A program made the position numbers and the translations under genes. Below the pieces are notes generated by a model. That model did no database searches. It was not told where the DNA came from and worked only from the letters and a program-made list of their open reading frames with translations. A stretch of 64,000 nucleotides of DNA from assembly GCA_001898405.1 (NCBI GenBank), contig MKTW01000004.1, positions 12,156-76,155 on the forward strand. Reading direction: 5' to 3'. How positions within the stretch are numbered: the first letter of the stretch is position 1; each line of letters begins with the position of its first letter. Shown here piece after piece: positions 8,312 to 19,700 of this stretch. This stretch comes from Sphingobacteriales bacterium 44-61 (GTDB lineage Bacteria > Bacteroidota > Bacteroidia > Chitinophagales > Chitinophagaceae).

Positions 8312-10345
8312 TCATTTTTTTGCCCAGTTGAAAGCCAGCCCCAGGAAATAAGACCGTCCGTTGCCGATAGGCCTTGCTCCTGTGGAAGAATGCGCCCCAC
8401 CACTGACTGCTGAATTGGCAATGGCTGTAACATCAAACAGGTTGCGGATACCGGCATTCACAGTCAGCAGCCTGAACAGTTTTTTATTCAGGGTAAGATC
8501 AGCCCAATGGTATCCTTCTGTTTCTGCCAGGCGGATCTGTGTTTGACCATTTTCTGTTACTTGCTGATAATAGGGCAGTTTGCCAGTGAATTTGTAATAC
8601 AGGTTGGCACTGAAACCTATTTTCGGAAAGCCATAAGAAATGATCGAAGTGATTTCGGGCGACCATTTGAAGCTTGGCAGGTCTTTATCCATTTCACTGT
8701 ATTCATTATAGCGCCCGGTATAGCCAAACCCAAGCGAAGCATCGAGGTTACCGGCAATCAACTGGCCGGTTAGCGTGCCGCCTCTTGTTTTATATTTTGC
8801 AATGTTCACATAAGTGGTCACAGTAGGATTTGCTGCATCAGCCGCATAACCGATCATATTGCTTACATCATTATAAAAGCCACTCAGTGTAGTGTTGAGC
8901 TTTACTGTTTTGGTACGAACAGTATTCCAGGTCAGTGAACCGGTAAAGCTATTGGAATGTTCGGCCTCAAGATTGGGATTGCCGGCGATGCTATGGCTGG
9001 CATCAAAGAAATCATAATACAACTCACGGATGGAAGGAGCCCTGAAGCCTCTTGCATAAGCCAGCCTGAGATCGAGATCATGGGCGAGCAGGAATTTGGT
9101 GTTGATGGAAGGGATAACAGGCGGTGCATCATAAACAGAATTTTGAATGACCCTGATACCAGGCCTGATATTGATCCATGTTTTGGGCGTGATCTCTGAA
9201 GTCAGGAAGAACGCATAATCATTGATACGCTGTACGCCTGCTTTGATCCTTTCGCCATCACCGCTTTCGGTATTGATATCAACACCTGGCTGAAAGGAAA
9301 TAAAGGAAGAAGGTGTGTACACTGCGGTAGCGCGGAAAGTAAATCCATCAAAAGTAGCAATGCTTTGCAATCCCGGCGCAGTAGCTACTCTTACATCTCC
9401 ATCGGGATAATATAAAGTGGAATACACCTGCCGGGTGAAGTGGGTATAGGAAGCAAGGGCGTTAGCAGATAATTTATTACTGAATTTATACGATGCCTGC
9501 AGTTGCTGCATCAACCGGTCAGTGATATAATCCTGGTCGATAGCAGGCTGATTGCCCGCAGGAAAATTAGCAGGGTTGGTGATCACTTCATCTAATCCAT
9601 CCAACCGGTAATACACATTCAATCTTTCATTGCGGTAGCCAACAACGGCATTGCCTACGATCTGGTCTTTTTTATGCCAGGTCAGTTCCCGGCCTGTAGC
9701 AGTGTCTTTCCATCCCTGGAAAAGATTACGGCCGATGCCGCCACTGGCGTACCAGTTTTTATACCGGCCACTGGCACCGAGGTATTGATTATGTATTCCT
9801 TCATTAATTCCATACTCTTTTCCTACAGTTTCTTCCTGCACTCTCGCATTGATGGCAAATTTTTCACGGCTGGCTTTTTTGGTAATGATATTGATAACGC
9901 CGGCCAATGCATCTGCTCCGTATATAACCGACATCGGACCTTCAATGATCTCAATACGCTCGATGGAATTCACTTCCACCTGGTTTATATTGATCTCATT
10001 GGAAGTGCCCTGGCGGCCGGTCATCGGCACACCATCGATCAGGATCTTTACATTTTGCCCTGAAAGGCCCATCATAGTGATATCAGAGCCACCAGTAGCA
10101 AGATCTTGCGAGAAACGGATATTCAACTGGCTGTTCAATACATCCTGCAGTTTTGTAGCCGATTGTTTCCTGATCTGTTCACCACCGATAACCCTTACCT
10201 GGTAAACGGAATTCTTCACGGATTGTGGTTTGTACTGGCCGGTAGAAACAATTACTTCACCCAGTTCTTTTACTTTCAGGCTATCCTCCTGGGCAAAAGC
10301 AGGTGCGGTTACAATAAAAAGGAGCAGCGTATATATTTTTCTCAT
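8312..10345 (-). CDS. TonB-dependent outer-membrane receptor, heme type (HmuR-like)
   Basis: A 677-residue outer-membrane receptor with a signal peptide (to about residue 18, AFAQ), a TonB box region just after (KELGEVIVSTGQ), a plug domain (about 45-160, with GLSGQNVKILIDGVP and IERIEIIEGPMSVIYGADALAGVINIITKK), and a 22-strand type barrel ending in FLGLAFNWAKK. It imports a ligand into the periplasm using TonB energy. HmuY directly downstream points to heme as the ligand; cobalamin receptors have a similar plug, but no cobalamin riboswitch is present here. Upstream lie 208 bases without a gene, then hemL. A Pho-box-like repeat at 10518 is the best candidate control site. Confidence 0.92.
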   Translation of the reverse strand: MRKIYTLLLFIVTAPAFAQEDSLKVKELGEVIVSTGQYKPQSVKNSVYQVRVIGGEQIRKQSATKLQDVLNSQLNIRFSQDLATGGSDITMMGLSGQNVKILIDGVPMTGRQGTSNEININQVEVNSIERIEIIEGPMSVIYGADALAGVINIITKKASREKFAINARVQEETVGKEYGINEGIHNQYLGASGRYKNWYASGGIGRNLFQGWKDTATGRELTWHKKDQIVGNAVVGYRNERLNVYYRLDGLDEVITNPANFPAGNQPAIDQDYITDRLMQQLQASYKFSNKLSANALASYTHFTRQVYSTLYYPDGDVRVATAPGLQSIATFDGFTFRATAVYTPSSFISFQPGVDINTESGDGERIKAGVQRINDYAFFLTSEITPKTWINIRPGIRVIQNSVYDAPPVIPSINTKFLLAHDLDLRLAYARGFRAPSIRELYYDFFDASHSIAGNPNLEAEHSNSFTGSLTWNTVRTKTVKLNTTLSGFYNDVSNMIGYAADAANPTVTTYVNIAKYKTRGGTLTGQLIAGNLDASLGFGYTGRYNEYSEMDKDLPSFKWSPEITSIISYGFPKIGFSANLYYKFTGKLPYYQQVTENGQTQIRLAETEGYHWADLTLNKKLFRLLTVNAGIRNLFDVTAIANSAVSGGAHSSTGARPIGNGRSYFLGLAFNWAKK

Positions 10346-10389
10346 AAATAAAGATTGGATACAAAGTTCCTGACGCGTTGCAGAACGTT

Positions 10390-10405
10390 TGTCATGGGAT
10401 TATCA
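10390..10405. promoter_or_regulatory. degenerate TGTCA-N6-TATCA repeat
   Basis: TGTCA (10390-10394) and TATCA (10401-10405), 11 bases apart, in the leader of the HmuR-like gene, with one mismatch to the exact motif. Orientation is opposite to that of the site at 10518. Weak on its own; listed because it shares the 11-base period. Confidence 0.2.
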
Positions 10406-10517
10406 TGCAGGCAAGCAAGCCAACCCAACCAGGTGGCCGGGTGCAAAAGTCTTTATCTACAAGAAAGATGCTTTGCTAAAAAAGGAAATGAGTTTTACGA
10501 TAAACGAAATAAGGAGA

Positions 10518-10533
10518 TGACAATGTTATGACA
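10518..10533 (-). promoter_or_regulatory. TGTCA-N6-TGTCA direct repeat upstream of HmuR-like gene
   Basis: Two copies of ATGACAATG (10517-10525, 10528-10536) one helical turn apart. Read toward the receptor gene it is TTGTCATAACATTGTCAT, very close to a Pho box (TGTCA repeated every 11 bases). A TTACG word lies 23 bases away (10495), as near the other copies. It sits about 175 bases upstream of the receptor start, in the spacer after hemL. Confidence 0.45.
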
Positions 10534-10553
10534 ATGAAGTGTGTCTGAAACTT

Positions 10554-11843
10554 TTAATCAGCTCTGCGGCCAACAAAAAGCGCTGACATTTCGATTGTCA
10601 GGTCCAAATCACCATAACTAAGCGCATTATTCAAAAACCAGCTTTCAAAAGGAGATGGAGGGAGATAAATGCCTTTGCTGAGCAGGAAATGAAAATATTG
10701 TTTGAAGAGATTATTATCTGCAGCGGCAGCTGATCTGAAATCAGTAACAGCATTGCCAGTGAAATGAACACTGATCATACTGCCCAATTGATTAACAGCA
10801 GCAGGCTGATCGGATTTTTCAAAAACCTTTTTTAATCCGTTTTTGAGATAAGTTGTTTTTTCTTCCAGTTCAGTATAAATAGAGGGATTATTTTTCAATT
10901 CATGCAGCAATGTGTAGCCAGCTATCATTGCAATAGGGTTGCCGCTAAGCGTACCAGCCTGGTACACCTTACCCAATGGCGCCACAGTTTCCATAATTTC
11001 TCTCCGGCCGCCAAAAGCACCCACAGGCATACCTGCTCCAATCACTTTTCCATAAGTGACCAGGTCTGCATCAATACCCAGGTATTGCTGTGCACCACCT
11101 GCTGCCAGGCGGAAGCCTGTCATCACTTCATCAAATATCAAAACGATATTTTCTGCATCACATAGTTTCCGCAGCCCTTCGAGAAAGCCAGATTGAGGAA
11201 GTATGCAACCCATATTGCCTGCCACAGGTTCAATAATGATCGCTGCTATCTGGCCTTTGTGATCTGCAACCAGTTGCTCCACCGCTGCCAGGTCATTATA
11301 AGGCGCAACCAGTGTATCCTGCGCTACTGCTTCACTGATGCCCGGTACTGCCTGGATATCCAGTGTAGCAATGCCACTCCCTGCTTTTACAAGAAAAGGA
11401 TCAGCATGGCCATGATAGCATCCATCGAATTTGATGAATTTATTTTTACCTGTATAACCACGTGCCACACGTAATGCACTCATGCAGGCTTCAGTGCCGC
11501 TGCTTACCATTCTTATCAGGTCCACATTAGGCGCCATGCTTTTGATCAGCTCGGCCATTTCAATCTCCAGTTCTGTAGGAGCGCCAAAAGAAGTTCCACC
11601 CAGCACTTTCTCCTGTATCGCTTTCACCACCGGTTCATATGCATGTCCAAGGATCAACGGCCCCCAGCTCGCGATATAATCTACATATTTATTACCATCG
11701 GCATCATACAGGTAAGCTCCCTGCCCCTTCACCATAAATAAAGGTTCACCTCCCACGTTCTTGAAAGCACGGACAGGAGAGTTAACGCCACCAGGAATGG
11801 ATTGCTGAGCACGATGGAATAAAGAAGAACTTTTGATGTACAT
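10554..11843 (-). CDS. hemL: glutamate-1-semialdehyde 2,1-aminomutase
   Basis: Converts glutamate-1-semialdehyde to 5-aminolevulinate, the second committed step of C5 heme synthesis; PLP enzyme of the class III aminotransferase fold. The 429 residues are the usual length. Visible are the N-terminal [17 protein letters not shown], the PLP-phosphate region SSGTEA, DGCYHGH, the aspartate of [11 protein letters not shown], and the Schiff-base lysine K266 in [17 protein letters not shown]. It is the last gene of the leftward hemACDEFBL unit, 38 bases after hemB. The start MYIKSS is followed by the conserved N-terminal helix. Confidence 0.97.
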   Translation of the reverse strand: MYIKSSSLFHRAQQSIPGGVNSPVRAFKNVGGEPLFMVKGQGAYLYDADGNKYVDYIASWGPLILGHAYEPVVKAIQEKVLGGTSFGAPTELEIEMAELIKSMAPNVDLIRMVSSGTEACMSALRVARGYTGKNKFIKFDGCYHGHADPFLVKAGSGIATLDIQAVPGISEAVAQDTLVAPYNDLAAVEQLVADHKGQIAAIIIEPVAGNMGCILPQSGFLEGLRKLCDAENIVLIFDEVMTGFRLAAGGAQQYLGIDADLVTYGKVIGAGMPVGAFGGRREIMETVAPLGKVYQAGTLSGNPIAMIAGYTLLHELKNNPSIYTELEEKTTYLKNGLKKVFEKSDQPAAVNQLGSMISVHFTGNAVTDFRSAAAADNNLFKQYFHFLLSKGIYLPPSPFESWFLNNALSYGDLDLTIEMSALFVGRRAD

Positions 11844-11881
11844 GGAAATGGAACTATTTTAGGAATTGTATTAAACCCAGT

Positions 11882-13835
<1,954 letters not shown>

Positions 13836-13867
13836 TTTTATTTTGAGAATTTTGATCCTCATTAATT

Positions 13868-13927
13868 CTTTGTGGTCTTTGTGCCTTCGTGGGATATAGC
13901 TCCCACGAAGGCACAAAGACCACAAAG
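13868..13927. repeat. 27-bp-arm palindrome between hemE and hemF
   Basis: Perfect arms 13868-13894 and 13901-13927 around a six-base loop (TATAGC), built on CTTTGTGGTCTTTGTG and its complement. It starts 14 bases beyond the hemE stop codon, inside the operon. The CACAAAG words recur in the inverted repeat at 27673-27772, and related AACGCAAAGGAT words at 53561-53655. Probably a REP-like element. Confidence 0.9.
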
Positions 13928-13940
13928 GCATATTAAATTT

Positions 13941-15002
13941 TTACGCCCATTCCTTTACAGCTTCTACAAATGCCTTTGCGTGACTTACAGGTACATTCGG
14001 TAGAATGCCATGCCCCAGATTGGCGATATACCGCTGCGGGCCGAAAGCCGTGATCATTTTTTTCACTTCTTTTTTTATCTCTGCGGGAGACAAGAAAAGT
14101 TTGGCAGGATCAAAGTTACCCTGAAGCGTAACATGATTGCCAGCGTATTTTCTTGCCCGCTCCGGCGTAATGCACCAATCAATTCCCAATCCATGCGCCC
14201 CTGTAGCAGCCATTTCTTCCAATGCAAACCATGCGCCTTTTGCAAAAATGATCGTTGGCGCTTCTTCTTTTACCGCAGCTACGATCTGGCGGATATATTT
14301 TAAAGAGAATTCTTCAAAATCGGCCGGGCTCAACAAGCCACCCCAGCTATCGAAGATCTGTACCACATCCGCGCCTGCTTTTATTTGCCCTTTCAGGTAT
14401 GCAATAGTTGTATCAGTGATCATTTGCAAAAGGCGATGTGCCAAAGCAGGCTGACGGTAGCAAAATGCTTTTGCTTCATCAAAGGTTTTGCTGCCTTTTC
14501 CCTGCACCATATAGCAAAGCAGGGTCCAGGGAGCACCTGCAAAGCCGATCAATGGTACGCGACCATTCAATTCCTGTTTGATCAGTTTTATGGCATCAAA
14601 CACATAATGCAATCTGTCATTCACATCCGGAACAGTGATCCGTTTAAAATCATTTTCCTGCTGAACAGGTTGTGGCAATACCGGTCCTTTGTTTTCAATC
14701 AGCTCCACTTCAAGACCCATAGCCTGCGGCACAACCAGGATATCGGAAAACAGGATGGCAGCATCCACCCCTACAATATCAACAGGCTGCAAAGTGATCT
14801 CACAAGCCAGCTCAGGCGTTTGGCATCTTTCAAAAAAGCTGTACTTATTGCGCAGAGCAATATACTCAGGCAGATAACGGCCTGCCTGGCGCATCATCCA
14901 TACTGGCGGACGCTTTACTTCTTCGCCCAGCAGGGCCTTTAGCAACAGGTCATTCTTAAGTTCTTTGCCCACTGCTATTGCTTTTGGTTCAACTGTGTTC
15001 AT
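13941..15002 (-). CDS. hemE: uroporphyrinogen decarboxylase
   Basis: Removes four carboxyl groups from uroporphyrinogen III to give coproporphyrinogen III. The 353 residues fit the family. The N-terminal signature [16 protein letters not shown] (residues about 32-47) holds the arginines that bind substrate carboxylates, and the second signature [13 protein letters not shown] is clear. The C-terminal [11 protein letters not shown] is also diagnostic. The ATG at 15002 overlaps the end of hemD by 14 bases, which argues for tight co-translation in the hem operon. Confidence 0.98.
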   Translation of the reverse strand: MNTVEPKAIAVGKELKNDLLLKALLGEEVKRPPVWMMRQAGRYLPEYIALRNKYSFFERCQTPELACEITLQPVDIVGVDAAILFSDILVVPQAMGLEVELIENKGPVLPQPVQQENDFKRITVPDVNDRLHYVFDAIKLIKQELNGRVPLIGFAGAPWTLLCYMVQGKGSKTFDEAKAFCYRQPALAHRLLQMITDTTIAYLKGQIKAGADVVQIFDSWGGLLSPADFEEFSLKYIRQIVAAVKEEAPTIIFAKGAWFALEEMAATGAHGLGIDWCITPERARKYAGNHVTLQGNFDPAKLFLSPAEIKKEVKKMITAFGPQRYIANLGHGILPNVPVSHAKAFVEAVKEWA

Positions 15003-15690
15003 GATAATATTGTATTACGAGTTCTGTCATTTCTTTTTTTCCGGGATTTTCTGCAATCACAATTTTGTTGCCGGTCCTTTCCCGTAAAGCATCGGCAGTA
15101 GTGGTGCCGATAGCAAAGCACACAGTATTTTTACCTAACACATTCTTCATAAAAAAGCTCTCTACTGCGCTGCCGCTGAAAAACATTATTCCGTCTGCGT
15201 CCTCTTTTACCTGTTGAGGGGTAAGTTCAGTATGATATACCACTATTTCCTCCACGGTTATTCCTGCTGACTGCAATTGTTGCGGAATCGTATCCAACCG
15301 CTTATTGCCGCAAAAGAAGACAACCGGTCCGGCAGTATGGTTGATCAGTTCTTTAGCCAGTTGTGTTGCATAGGGCGCTGTTGCGATCACATTGCTTTGA
15401 TCAAAATGTTTTATCACTGCATCCTGTGTTGCACTGGCAATGCAGGCGATCTGCCAGTTCACTTTACGGTCAATATGTTCTGCAACGGCTGCAACCCCAT
15501 GTACGCTGGTGAACACAACTGTTGCTTTTTGTTCTTCGAGTTTCTTAATCCGCTGCCAGCTTTCTTCACTAACGGATGGATAAGTGCGGATAAAAGGAAT
15601 GACCTCAGCTTCAAATCCATGCTGCTCCAATCGTTGCAGGTGTTCAACCGGCAATGATGCTGTACTGATGATGTGTATTTTATCCTTCAC
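14989..15690 (-). CDS. hemD: uroporphyrinogen-III synthase
   Basis: Closes and inverts ring D of hydroxymethylbilane to form uroporphyrinogen III. HemD proteins are very variable; here the call rests on the two-lobe pattern (residues 1-35 and 170-225 forming one lobe, [12 protein letters not shown] and [12 protein letters not shown] as the two typical strand-turn motifs) and on position between hemC and hemE. The start codon is GTG at 15690 and overlaps the hemC end by 11 bases; no better ATG is near. 233 residues, normal length. Confidence 0.93.
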   Translation of the reverse strand: MKDKIHIISTASLPVEHLQRLEQHGFEAEVIPFIRTYPSVSEESWQRIKKLEEQKATVVFTSVHGVAAVAEHIDRKVNWQIACIASATQDAVIKHFDQSNVIATAPYATQLAKELINHTAGPVVFFCGNKRLDTIPQQLQSAGITVEEIVVYHTELTPQQVKEDADGIMFFSGSAVESFFMKNVLGKNTVCFAIGTTTADALRERTGNKIVIAENPGKKEMTELVIQYYHEHS

Positions 15691-16618
15691 TATTCCGTAT
15701 TGCCTCCATTAATTGCCCGCCGCCATTATCCAGTATTTCCAATGCAGCGTCCACACCCAGGCTGTATGATTTTTCGAGGGAGGTCTCTTTTTCCACTTCC
15801 AGTTTTTGTGTACCGTCATGGGAAAGGATATTCCCTGTTATTTTCAAACGTCCTTCATTTACACTGGCCAATGCGCTGATTGGTGTGGAGCAGCCGCCCA
15901 TCAGGGTCCTGAGGAAATCGCGTTCGGCTTTTACGCAGGTAGCGGTATGTTCATCATTCATGGGTTGACAGGCATTCCAGGTGTTGCGGTCTTCCAACCT
16001 GCATACCACCATGATGGCGCCTTGTGCAGGAGCAGGCAGCATCCAGTCGAGTTCGATGGAGTTTTCAGGGCGGAGGCCTACCCTTTCCAAACCGGCAGCA
16101 GCAAAAATGGCCCCGTTCCATTCACTCTCCGCCAGCTTTTTCAATCTTGTATTAACATTGCCACGAAGATTTTCCATCCTGCTTCCCGGATAGCGATGCA
16201 GCCATTGGGCTTTACGGCGGATGCTGCTGGTGGCAATAATGAATGGAGAAGCCTGATCCGGAACAGGCTCATTATTGATGAACTGGATTCCTTTTCCGGC
16301 AACCAGCAGGTCCTTATATGACCCGCGTTTTAATACGGCCGCCTGCGTAATACCCTGAGGTAATACTACCGGCACATCTTTCATGGAGTGAACGGCAATA
16401 TCGATCTTATTATTCAATAAAGCGATATCGAGGCTGCGGGTGAAGATGCCCTGCACACCCATTTCATATAATGGAGTGGTGAGGTTGATATCGCCCTCAC
16501 TTTTTATATATACTAATTCTGTTTTGTAACCGGCAGCGGTGAGCAGATCGCTTACCTGTGTAGCCTGCCAAACGGCTAGCTGACTTTCCCTTGTTCCTAT
16601 GCGAAGTGTATCCGGCAT
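15680..16618 (-). CDS. hemC: porphobilinogen deaminase (hydroxymethylbilane synthase)
   Basis: Polymerises four porphobilinogens into hydroxymethylbilane. N-terminal RIGTRESQLAVWQA, the SxGD-like loop SEGDIN, HSMKDVP, and the substrate arginines in ATSSIRRKAQW are all present. Cys243 in LMGGCSTPI is the residue that carries the dipyrromethane cofactor. 312 residues, usual length. It starts 4 bases after hemA and overlaps hemD, so it is translated as part of the operon. Confidence 0.98.
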   Translation of the reverse strand: MPDTLRIGTRESQLAVWQATQVSDLLTAAGYKTELVYIKSEGDINLTTPLYEMGVQGIFTRSLDIALLNNKIDIAVHSMKDVPVVLPQGITQAAVLKRGSYKDLLVAGKGIQFINNEPVPDQASPFIIATSSIRRKAQWLHRYPGSRMENLRGNVNTRLKKLAESEWNGAIFAAAGLERVGLRPENSIELDWMLPAPAQGAIMVVCRLEDRNTWNACQPMNDEHTATCVKAERDFLRTLMGGCSTPISALASVNEGRLKITGNILSHDGTQKLEVEKETSLEKSYSLGVDAALEILDNGGGQLMEAIRNSEG

Positions 16619-16622
16619 TTAC

Positions 16623-17843
16623 TCATGACATTTGCAGGTAATCATTAATGGCATTGATGAACTGGCATCCCTTTTCCTGGTTGGTCCGCAAATTTACGGC
16701 TAACCTGGTTACAGCTTTCTGAGCCTTTCTGTCGGGCGACAATAATGGTTCTGATGCCATTTCACAGTATTGCTGCGGTTGCCATTCACTCAATTCCTGC
16801 AGTTTGCCTTTCCAGCTTTTTATGTGTAGCGAATATTTATATTCTTCCAGCCAGGTGTAAAACTCCTGCTGGTAATGTTCCAGTATTTCCTGTGCTTTGG
16901 GCATTTCCGCTTTTCTTCTTGCAATGGTCTTGTCAAGAATAGTGGTAGAGATTTCGTCCACATCTATCACACGGATACCAGATAAGGTTTTTACCTCTGC
17001 ATGCACATTTGCTGGTACAGAAAGATCAAGCACCAGTTTCTCTCCGCTGCCTGCCAGCATAGAAGGCAATATGGTTGGATGCTGTGCATTAGTGCAAACG
17101 ACCAGGATATCGGAAGCCTGTATGGCTTCTTCTATCTTATTATATGGAATAAAAGCCGCGCCGGTTCTTTCGGCTAATGCTTTCGCAGTTTCATCTGTAC
17201 GGTTCATCAGCGATACAGCAGTTTGCGGAAGATACTCGCGAAGGTTTTTACAAACATTGCCGCCAAACTTGCCTGCACCGATCACCAGGACCTTCTTTTC
17301 AGCAATGCCTGGTGTTTCTTTCAACAATTCAATAGCGGCGTATGATACAGATACAGTGCCACTGCTAAGTGCTGTATCGGTCTTGATTTTTTTGGAAGCC
17401 TGGAAAGCATAGTTCACGGTGCGGTTCATGATCGGCCCCAGCACCTGGTTGGCGGCAGCAGCATCAACAGCCTGCTTCAACTGGCCCAGGATCTCATAAT
17501 CACCCAGGATCTGGGAATCGAGGCCAGAAGCCACTCTATATAAATGCTCCACCGCTTCTTTTCCGCTTTTAAGATAAGCATACTGGAGAAGGTCCTGGAT
17601 ATTGCCACGGGTATGTTCGGCCAGCAGTGCAGCCAGTTGCATCACATTTTCCACGAAACCATAAATCTCTGTCCGGTTGCAGGTAGATACCACAAAAACG
17701 CTGCGGATCAATTGAGCCCGGGCACTTCCGGCGATCAGAGCAAAATCTTCTTTGGAAACAGAAAAGGAGCCTCTTACAGCAATATCCGCCTTATGATAGT
17801 TGATACCTGCCACGCAAAAGCGGTCGAGGATCGGTGTGGTCAT
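16623..17843 (-). CDS. hemA: glutamyl-tRNA reductase
   Basis: Reduces glutamyl-tRNA-Glu to glutamate-1-semialdehyde with NADPH: first committed and usually rate-limiting step. The catalytic cysteine lies in VVSTCNRTEIYGF (residue 55 from the chosen start), the substrate loop in GLDSQILGDYEILGQ, and the NADPH site in VLVIGAGKFG. About 406 residues. Two ATGs are possible: 17864 and 17843. A good -7 element (TACATTTG, minus strand, 17880-17873) would put the transcript start only a few bases before 17864, so I choose 17843, which leaves a normal leader. It heads the hemACDEFBL operon, divergent from hemH. Confidence 0.96.
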   Translation of the reverse strand: MTTPILDRFCVAGINYHKADIAVRGSFSVSKEDFALIAGSARAQLIRSVFVVSTCNRTEIYGFVENVMQLAALLAEHTRGNIQDLLQYAYLKSGKEAVEHLYRVASGLDSQILGDYEILGQLKQAVDAAAANQVLGPIMNRTVNYAFQASKKIKTDTALSSGTVSVSYAAIELLKETPGIAEKKVLVIGAGKFGGNVCKNLREYLPQTAVSLMNRTDETAKALAERTGAAFIPYNKIEEAIQASDILVVCTNAQHPTILPSMLAGSGEKLVLDLSVPANVHAEVKTLSGIRVIDVDEISTTILDKTIARRKAEMPKAQEILEHYQQEFYTWLEEYKYSLHIKSWKGKLQELSEWQPQQYCEMASEPLLSPDRKAQKAVTRLAVNLRTNQEKGCQFINAINDYLQMS

Positions 17844-17872
17844 AATATGTGGCTGTAAGGACATAGAGTTTG

Positions 17873-17880
17873 CAAATGTA
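17873..17880 (-). promoter_or_regulatory. candidate -7 element for the hem operon
   Basis: TACATTTG on the minus strand matches the Bacteroidota -7 consensus TAnnTTTG. I do not find a convincing -33 TTG at the expected distance, so an activator may be needed; the direct repeat at 17901-17916 is placed for that. Confidence 0.4.
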
Positions 17881-17900
17881 AAAAGGGGTTATGGTTAAAA

Positions 17901-17916
17901 AGTCATCGTATTGTCA
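17901..17916. promoter_or_regulatory. AGTCA-N6-TGTCA repeat between hemA and hemH
   Basis: AGTCA (17901-17905) and TGTCA (17912-17916), 11 bases apart, one mismatch from the exact motif near other iron and heme genes. It lies about 20 bases upstream of the candidate hemA -7 element and could serve either divergent unit. The rest of the 267-base divergent spacer shows no other clear signal. Confidence 0.3.
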
Positions 17917-18110
17917 TCCGAAACAAAAAGGGTGATCAATTGGACCGGCAGCCTGATAAATTCCGCCAGGAATTGAATGAACCGTGGTATTTTCTTATAT
18001 GTCAGGCATTGATACCATATCGGGAGTGCTGGCAGGAAAGTTGCCCTTGCTTTAAAATTTAAACTTCACGAACTTCGCAGCGCTTATTATTTCCCGCCAT
18101 TAATTAATAA

Positions 18111-19139
18111 ATGCAGATGAATCATGTTGAAAAAGCTATCCTGTTAATGAATCTCGGTTCACCGGACAGCACTTCCGTTAAAGACCTTAAAAAATACCTG
18201 AATGAGTTTTTGATGGATGAGCGGGTAATAGATGTTCCCAAATGGTGGCGCACTATTCTTGTAAAAGGCATTATTGTTCCAGCCAGGGCACCTAAAAGTG
18301 CTGAAGCGTACCGTTCCATCTGGACAAAAGAGGGCTCTCCGCTGATCGTGATCACTAATCAATTAAAAGAAGCACTGGAAAAAGAAACTGATCTGCCTGT
18401 CGAAGTTTGCATGCGCTATGGCAATCCATCACCAAAAGCTGCCATGGATAACTTAAAAAAGAATTATCCGTCATTGAAAGAAGTTATACTCGTTCCTTTA
18501 TACCCGCATTATGCATGGAGCAGTTATGAAACAGCAGCAGAATATGCCAAAGAGATACATAAAAAGGAAGGATATACTTTCAAATTAAATATCGTTCCTC
18601 CATTTTATAAAGACGAAACATACATTGATGCGCTGGCAGAAAGCATGCGTCCTTACCTGCAGCAGGATTTCGATTTGCTGGTGTTCAGCTATCATGGCAT
18701 ACCGGAGCGGCATATCACCAAACGGCATGCACCGGGTACACACGATGTGCATTCGCCCGATCGTTGCTGTACAGATGCAGCTGCGCAGGAAGTGTGTTAC
18801 CGCCACCAGGTGATCACTACCACACAACTGGTAGCAGAAAAGCTGGGATTGCCCAAAGAGAAATACACGCTTTCCTTTCAAAGCCGCCTGGGTCGCGATC
18901 CCTGGCTGCAGCCTTATACAGCCCAAAAGTTGACCGAGTGGCCAAAGCAAGGGTACAAAAAAATAGTACTGGCCTGCCCTGCTTTTGTAAGTGATTGCCT
19001 GGAAACCCTTGAAGAAATGGGAAAAGAAGGGCACCATATTTTTATGGAAGCCGGAGGAGAAAGCTTTACTTTGGTACCGTGTATGAATACAAACCCGGAA
19101 TGGGTGAAAGGGTTATTGACCCTTGTTGAAAAAGCCTGA
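18111..19139 (+). CDS. hemH: ferrochelatase
   Basis: Inserts Fe(II) into protoporphyrin IX, the last step of heme synthesis. 342 residues. N-terminal LLMNLGSPDSTSVKDLKKYL, the catalytic histidine in VFSYHGIPERH and the conserved acidic motif DCLETLEEM, with FQSRLGRDPWLQPYT between them, make the call certain. It is the soluble type without the plant or cyanobacterial C-terminal extension. First gene of the rightward hemH-hemJ-chaN unit, divergent from hemA. A second ATG three codons in is possible. Confidence 0.98.
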   Translation: MQMNHVEKAILLMNLGSPDSTSVKDLKKYLNEFLMDERVIDVPKWWRTILVKGIIVPARAPKSAEAYRSIWTKEGSPLIVITNQLKEALEKETDLPVEVCMRYGNPSPKAAMDNLKKNYPSLKEVILVPLYPHYAWSSYETAAEYAKEIHKKEGYTFKLNIVPPFYKDETYIDALAESMRPYLQQDFDLLVFSYHGIPERHITKRHAPGTHDVHSPDRCCTDAAAQEVCYRHQVITTTQLVAEKLGLPKEKYTLSFQSRLGRDPWLQPYTAQKLTEWPKQGYKKIVLACPAFVSDCLETLEEMGKEGHHIFMEAGGESFTLVPCMNTNPEWVKGLLTLVEKA

Positions 19140-19157
19140 TATTGATACACCTGGTTT

Positions 19158-19685
19158 ATGTACCTGTATATAAAAGCGCTCCATATTATTTTTATCGTCA
19201 CCTGGTTCAGCGGTATGTTCTATATCGTCCGGCTGTTTATTTATAATACAGAAGCAGGCGAAAAGGATGAGCCGGAGAAATCAATCCTTCATCGGCAGTT
19301 CTCTATTATGATCCGGCGTTTATGGCTGGGCATTACCTGGCCTTCCGCAGTGCTTACATTAATATTGGGAGTGAGTGTTTGGAGTATGCTGGGCAGTACA
19401 CCTGGCTGGCTGATCATTAAATTGTTCTTTGTAGCCGGGCTTTATCTCTATCATTTCAGTTTGCACGCCATTTACAAACAACAGATGAAAGGTGTGTTCA
19501 ATTATTCTTCCCAGCAACTGCGCATCTGGAATGAAGTGGCCACTATATTTCTTGTGGCAATCGTGATGCTGGTAGTGGTAAAGCAAAATATGAGTGTAGT
19601 GTGGGGATTGACCGGATTGGTGTCGTTCGTCATCATCCTGATGAGTGCTATCAGGATATACAAGTTGGTCCGTATCAAAAAGTAG
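19158..19685 (+). CDS. hemJ: protoporphyrinogen IX oxidase, HemJ type
   Basis: A 175-residue integral membrane protein with four main hydrophobic segments. N-terminal LYIKALHIIFIVTWFSGMFYIVRLF contains the conserved histidine and the aromatic pattern of HemJ (UPF0093, CopD-related). HemJ oxidises protoporphyrinogen IX to protoporphyrin IX, the step just before ferrochelatase, whose gene lies 18 bases upstream. This position closes the pathway, as no HemG or HemY gene is present. The start at 19158 gives the expected N-terminal helix. Confidence 0.9.
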   Translation: MYLYIKALHIIFIVTWFSGMFYIVRLFIYNTEAGEKDEPEKSILHRQFSIMIRRLWLGITWPSAVLTLILGVSVWSMLGSTPGWLIIKLFFVAGLYLYHFSLHAIYKQQMKGVFNYSSQQLRIWNEVATIFLVAIVMLVVVKQNMSVVWGLTGLVSFVIILMSAIRIYKLVRIKK

Positions 19686-19700
19686 CTTAATCACACACTG

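Noticed and set aside
10346-10553. Possible cobalamin or heme riboswitch before the TonB receptor
   Set aside because: None of the conserved B12 blocks (such as GCAACTGTAA or AGCCAGG) is present; the region is better explained by the direct repeats.
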